8,193 nucleotides of DNA from UBA2428 sp002343545 (GTDB lineage: Bacteria > Bdellovibrionota > UBA2428): assembly GCA_937952285.1 (NCBI GenBank), contig CALFZE010000029.1:1-8193 (forward strand), given 5' to 3'. Shown in pieces: positions 5,937-8,193 of this stretch; positions within the stretch are counted from its first letter, which is position 1, and every line of letters begins with the position of its first letter. The position numbers were made by a program, and so were the translations under genes. Under the pieces are notes generated by a model. It had not been told where the DNA came from. It saw only the letters and a list, made by a program, of their open reading frames with translations, and searched no databases.

Positions 5937-6450
5937 ATGAACCTCAAAACCCTCCTCTCTATCTCATGCCTTATCGCAACTACGGCCATCGCCGACGGAG
6001 ACGTTTCGTCTTCCCCGCCCGTTCTGTACGAGGCCTCGGGAGCCGCGAACATCATCTTGTCCTTTCCTTTCGCCGAGGGCTCGGACTCGCTCTATAGCTT
6101 TAACGCCGGCCTTGCCCGTCAGGTCCTGAACGACGATTGGCAGATCGCCACAACAACCCGCTTCGCAAAGTCGGGATCTTTCACCCGGTTCTCCCTCGCC
6201 GTCGGCTCCGTTTTCAATTTTGGCTCAGATGAGTTTGAACAGCGCTTCTATGCCCAAGCGCTCGGCGGTCTCGCTTACCCAGAAGTCCGACCTCGGTTCC
6301 TACTCGCGCTTTGAATACACCGTCGGATTTGGAAAGCGCTTTCGTATTGCCGAGAATGTCCTTTGGAAACCCGAGATCGGCTTGACCGGGATCGGAAGCG
6401 CCCGCCCCAATTTCCAAATCATCCCCGCGCAAATCAGCTTTCGTTTTTGA
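5937..6450 (+). pseudogene. Outer-membrane beta-barrel-like protein, frameshifted
   Basis: The ATG at 5937 opens a Sec signal peptide (MNLKTLLSISCLIATTAIADG, cleavage likely after AIA). The mature part has alternating hydrophobic strands ending in aromatic residues: IATTTRFAKSGSFTRFSLAV, FEQRFYAQALGGL. This frame stops at 6312-6314. The plus-one frame, entered near 6262-6285, continues naturally with TQKSDLGSYSRFEYTVGFGK and ends in AQISFRF followed by TGA at 6448-6450, a typical C-terminal beta signal with final Phe. Joined, the product has about 170 residues, a small barrel. Because both halves keep barrel character, the shift is recent or an assembly error. No ribosome site precedes the ATG. 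The stop is 11 bases before the lipoprotein gene, suggesting one operon. Function unknown. Confidence 0.68.
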
Positions 6451-6461
6451 GGCCATCACCT

Positions 6462-7402
6462 ATGTCGAAACGCATGAGAAGCTCTCGCGCACTGATCCTC
6501 GTTCTACCGATTCTCGCGGCAGCCTGCGGGAGTGTCGCCGAAAACGCCGTTGTTCAGGGGATCACGGCCACTTCACCGGCTAATGATGGCACCTTCGGCG
6601 CCAGCTCGCCCCCAGCACAGATCAATGTCCAATTCGGAAATGAATCGGTTCCTTATTATTGGGTTACGGGAGAGACCACCGACGAGGCGATCCGAGTTCC
6701 TTCGGTCACCACGACTTGCACGGGGACAGCCTACTTCATGAGTTACTCCGGTTACCGATCCGGACTCTCCGTACAGTTTGGCTACAGACGGTAGCGGCTA
6801 CGGCCTCATTTCGAATGCCGAATGGCAAACCATTGCTCGCAACATCGAGCAGGTTTCTTCGAACTGGTCCTCGGGCACGGTGGGCACCGGAGCGCTGAAC
6901 TACGGTCACTCCGATGGCTCGCCCAATAACGCGATCGCCGCGTCGAGCGACGACGCGGACCCTTGCTTCGAAACCGGGCAAAGTTGCAGCTCCACGACCT
7001 GGGACAGACAGCGTCGCACCTTCACCTTGAGCAATGGTGAGGTCATCTGGGATTTTGCGGGCAATGTTTGGCAGTGGACCGCCGATGCGAACTCCACCGT
7101 TTTTGGCGCCGACGCCTACATGTACGCCGTGACCACAGCCACCCACACCGCTACGGGCACGATCGGCAGCGTTACGGGGAACGCCAAAACCGTCTTTGGC
7201 CCCCATGGCGACTACACTTCCCTTTCGAGCACCCCTTCCGGTGGATTGGGTCGAGGCTACCTGAACGCGTCGGCCGGCGGAATCGCGCGCGGCGGCGCCA
7301 TTTTCCAACGGTACCGACGCCGGAGCCTTTGCGGTCATCCTTTCAAGAGCCGACACGTACACCGGCGACCGTTACGGATTCCGCTGCGTCTACCGCCCCT
7401 AA
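6462..7402 (+). pseudogene. Lipoprotein with FGE/SUMF1-type domain, two frameshifts
   Basis: The first frame from ATG 6462 encodes a lipoprotein signal (ALILVLPILAAAC, lipid Cys22) and a Thr/Ser-rich stretch, then stops at 6794. The next frame, from about 6778, gives GYGLISNAEWQTIARNIEQV, NWSSGTVGTGALNYGHSDGS and IWDFAGNVWQWTAD. The last resembles the DMAGNVWEW signature of the FGE-sulfatase fold. A third frame from 7307 gives NGTDAGAFAVILSRADTYT and ends GFRCVYRP with TAA at 7400-7402, the normal end of this family. Secreted members of this fold in Bdellovibrio-like bacteria occur as many paralogous lipoproteins without known enzyme activity. The N-terminal half of the fold is missing between the signal part and GYGLISN, so an internal deletion accompanies the shifts. 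Both shifts go the same way (one extra base each). Confidence 0.7.
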
Positions 7403-7408
7403 TCGAGA

Positions 7409-7450
7409 GTCGACAGGATAGCGCCGGCTATCATCGCGCGTCCTGTCGAC
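7409..7450 (+). terminator. Long nested hairpin after the FGE lipoprotein
   Basis: GTCGACAGGA (7409-7418) pairs perfectly with TCCTGTCGAC (7441-7450). Inside, GATAGC (7417-7422) pairs with GCTATC (7427-7432) around GCCG. The structure begins 6 bases after the stop codon. There is no T-run, so it may be a Rho-assisted terminator, an mRNA 3' cap structure, or a relic of a mobile-element end. Confidence 0.45.
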
Positions 7451-7470
7451 CGCCCATCTTATCGGAGCGA

Positions 7471-7731
7471 GTGCGCTTAGACCAAAAAGCTCGAGCTAAG
7501 TCGAACGACTTCAAGGTCGAGGTGGTCAGGGGAGTCTTCAAGGAGGAAGCCCTGGGCTTGCTAAGTAGCTACGTCGCCAAGACGGGATATCGTGCGCACC
7601 TCTTGGACTCGTTAAATCTCGCGGAAGAAAATGCCAAACGATCCGTTCGCGAGAAGAAGCGTTACTACAAAGTGGTTGAAAAATGCCCCAAGACGGCAGC
7701 TTTCCGGCAACGTTTATTGACCTTAATTTAA
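7471..7731 (+). pseudogene. Truncated paralogue: deaminase C-terminal fragment with an added tail
   Basis: Residues encoded at 7507-7617 match the last 37 residues of the deaminase at 4724-5224: 27 of 37 are identical by hand count, including GLL.SYVAKTG.RAHLL. The deaminase catalytic core (HAE, PCxxC) is absent; upstream sequence is the hairpin and the FGE gene. The frame then continues into a charged tail absent from the full copy (LAEENAKRSVREKKRYYKVV, then KCPKTAAFRQRLLTLI). A GTG at 7471 with GGAG four bases upstream could start an 86-residue protein, so a small real gene is not excluded. The DNA copies have diverged, so the duplication is not recent. The stop overlaps the first palindrome of the next promoter. 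Confidence 0.55.
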
Positions 7732-7755
7732 GGTTATATTACCTTGTTTTAAGGT
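7720..7755. promoter_or_regulatory. Tandem palindromic operators and promoter abutting the winged-helix gene
   Basis: ACCTTAATTTAAGGT (7720-7734) is a perfect 7+1+7 palindrome. ACCTTGTTTTAAGGT (7741-7755) is a second copy with two mismatched pairs. Centres are 21 bases apart, two helical turns, so bound proteins would sit on the same face. TATATT (7735-7740), a good -10 box, lies exactly between them, which would let a bound repressor block polymerase. The second palindrome ends at the base before ATG 7756, so there is no Shine-Dalgarno and the 5' leader would be very short. Confidence 0.7.
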
Positions 7756-8094
7756 ATGATACTTTCGGGACTTTTCGGAAACGAAACCGCAGCCAAGGTA
7801 CTTCTCTACCTGGAGAACCATTCCACGGGATACCCCAGCGGAATATCGTCTACGTTTGATATTCCCGTTAGCCAAATCCAAAGACAGCTTGAAAAATTCG
7901 AACGAGAGGGACTCTTGGCCAGCAAGCTTATAGGGAAAACTCGAAACTACACCTGGAACCCAAGGTGTTTCTATGTCCACGAGCTTCGAAGCATCCTCAA
8001 GAAAGCCACGGCCGCTCTGCCCGATTCCGAAATCGAAAAGTACTTTAGACATCGCAGTCGACCGCGACGCGCCGGCAAGCCGCTACCTAAATGA
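7756..8094 (+). CDS. Winged-helix DNA-binding protein, probable autorepressor of a two-gene module
   Basis: 112 residues. The opening LSGLFGNETAAKVLLYLENH is typical of a winged-helix family that starts LFGxxTAxKVLLYL. The recognition part is IPVSQIQRQLEKFEREGLLA (36-55), followed by a wing at SKLIGKTRNYTWNP (56-69). The C-terminus is strongly basic (RHRSRPRRAGKP), probably extra DNA contacts. No sensory domain is visible. The ATG directly follows the second of two palindromes, and the stop overlaps the next ATG (ATGA at 8091-8094), so the pair is translated together. The arrangement resembles regulator-plus-effector modules such as toxin-antitoxin or nucleotidyltransferase pairs; this is inference. 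Base composition is lower in GC than the genes to the left, consistent with acquisition. Confidence 0.75.
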   Translation: MILSGLFGNETAAKVLLYLENHSTGYPSGISSTFDIPVSQIQRQLEKFEREGLLASKLIGKTRNYTWNPRCFYVHELRSILKKATAALPDSEIEKYFRHRSRPRRAGKPLPK

Positions 8095-8193
8095 AGATTA
8101 CTGCGAAGACCTCAATTGAAGATTTAGGTGCGTATGTCTGGGCTTATCCCCTTCGTTGGAGGAAGTGGGACCTCGCGGTTGATGGGCTACGCG
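8091..8193 (+). CDS. N-terminus of the partner gene of the winged-helix protein (cut by window edge)
   Basis: 34 codons are open from ATG 8091, which overlaps the upstream stop by 4 bases. The start reads MKITAKTSIEDLGAYVWAYP, a helical N-terminus reminiscent of AbiEii-type or related nucleotidyltransferase proteins, which often begin with an EDL-AxxV helix before a GG(S) motif. In this frame the following residues (LRWRKWDLAVDG) show no such motif. In another frame, ATG 8134 gives FVGGSGTSRLMGYA, which does look like a nucleotidyltransferase start. Either the gene begins at 8134, or one base is gained or lost near 8140-8150. Function is therefore open. Confidence 0.45.
   Translation, partial: MKITAKTSIEDLGAYVWAYPLRWRKWDLAVDGLR

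Noticed and set aside
6736..7362. 208-codon minus-strand frame opposite the FGE lipoprotein
   Set aside because: Antisense shadow; the plus strand carries the FGE-family motifs across three frames.
5937..7402. Programmed ribosomal frameshifting in the outer-membrane and FGE genes
   Set aside because: No slippery heptamer with downstream structure is seen at the shift points, shifts occur at several unrelated places, and the FGE gene also lacks part of its domain.
7723..8052. 109-codon minus-strand frame opposite the winged-helix gene
   Set aside because: The plus frame shows a clear winged-helix domain with operators at its start; the minus frame has no recognisable features.
1..8193. CRISPR array, tRNA or rRNA genes, complete insertion sequence
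   Set aside because: No regularly spaced direct repeats, cloverleaf-like segments, rRNA-like sequence or transposase motifs were seen on either strand.

Overview
The window reads as a chromosomal segment of a GC-rich Gram-negative bacterium. Envelope proteins dominate: Tat-type and lipoprotein signal peptides, a beta-barrel-like protein, and an AsmA-like anchored protein. A lipoprotein carrying an FGE/SUMF1-type domain, oligoribonuclease, and a Cro/C1-type regulator with an extra winged helix together resemble Bdellovibrionota or related former deltaproteobacteria. That placement is inferred from gene style only. No rRNA, tRNA, insertion sequence or CRISPR array was seen.

Layout: (i) 1-1060, minus strand: the N-terminal part of a membrane-anchored AsmA/TamB-like protein running off the left edge. 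(ii) 1224-2486, plus strand: two abutting genes (TAA|ATG). The first is a Tat-signal HD-domain protein with a complete diiron ligand set of the PhnZ/MIOX oxygenase type. The second is a paralogue in which nearly every metal ligand is replaced. (iii) 2586-2814: remains of a small lipoprotein gene, broken by two frameshifts. (iv) 2820-3770, minus strand: a lipoprotein with a gluzincin-type HExxH site, divergent from (v) an XRE-family regulator (3864-4631); a near-perfect palindrome lies between them. (vi) 4724-5224: a TadA-like nucleoside deaminase, convergent with (vii) oligoribonuclease orn (5253-5783, minus). (viii) 5937-7402: an apparent two-gene operon of an outer-membrane-type protein and an FGE-domain lipoprotein, both interrupted by frameshifts. 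A canonical intrinsic terminator sits in front of it, facing the same way. (ix) 7471-7731: a truncated second copy of the deaminase C-terminus. (x) 7756-8193: a winged-helix repressor-like protein overlapping (ATGA) the start of a partner gene cut by the right edge. Two 15-bp palindromes exactly 21 bp apart abut its start codon.

The strongest candidates for undescribed biology are the HD/pseudo-HD pair and the winged-helix module with its tandem operators. All frameshifts fall in lipoprotein or outer-membrane genes, while enzymes and regulators stay open. This fits decay of accessory surface genes, but assembly error cannot be excluded from sequence alone.
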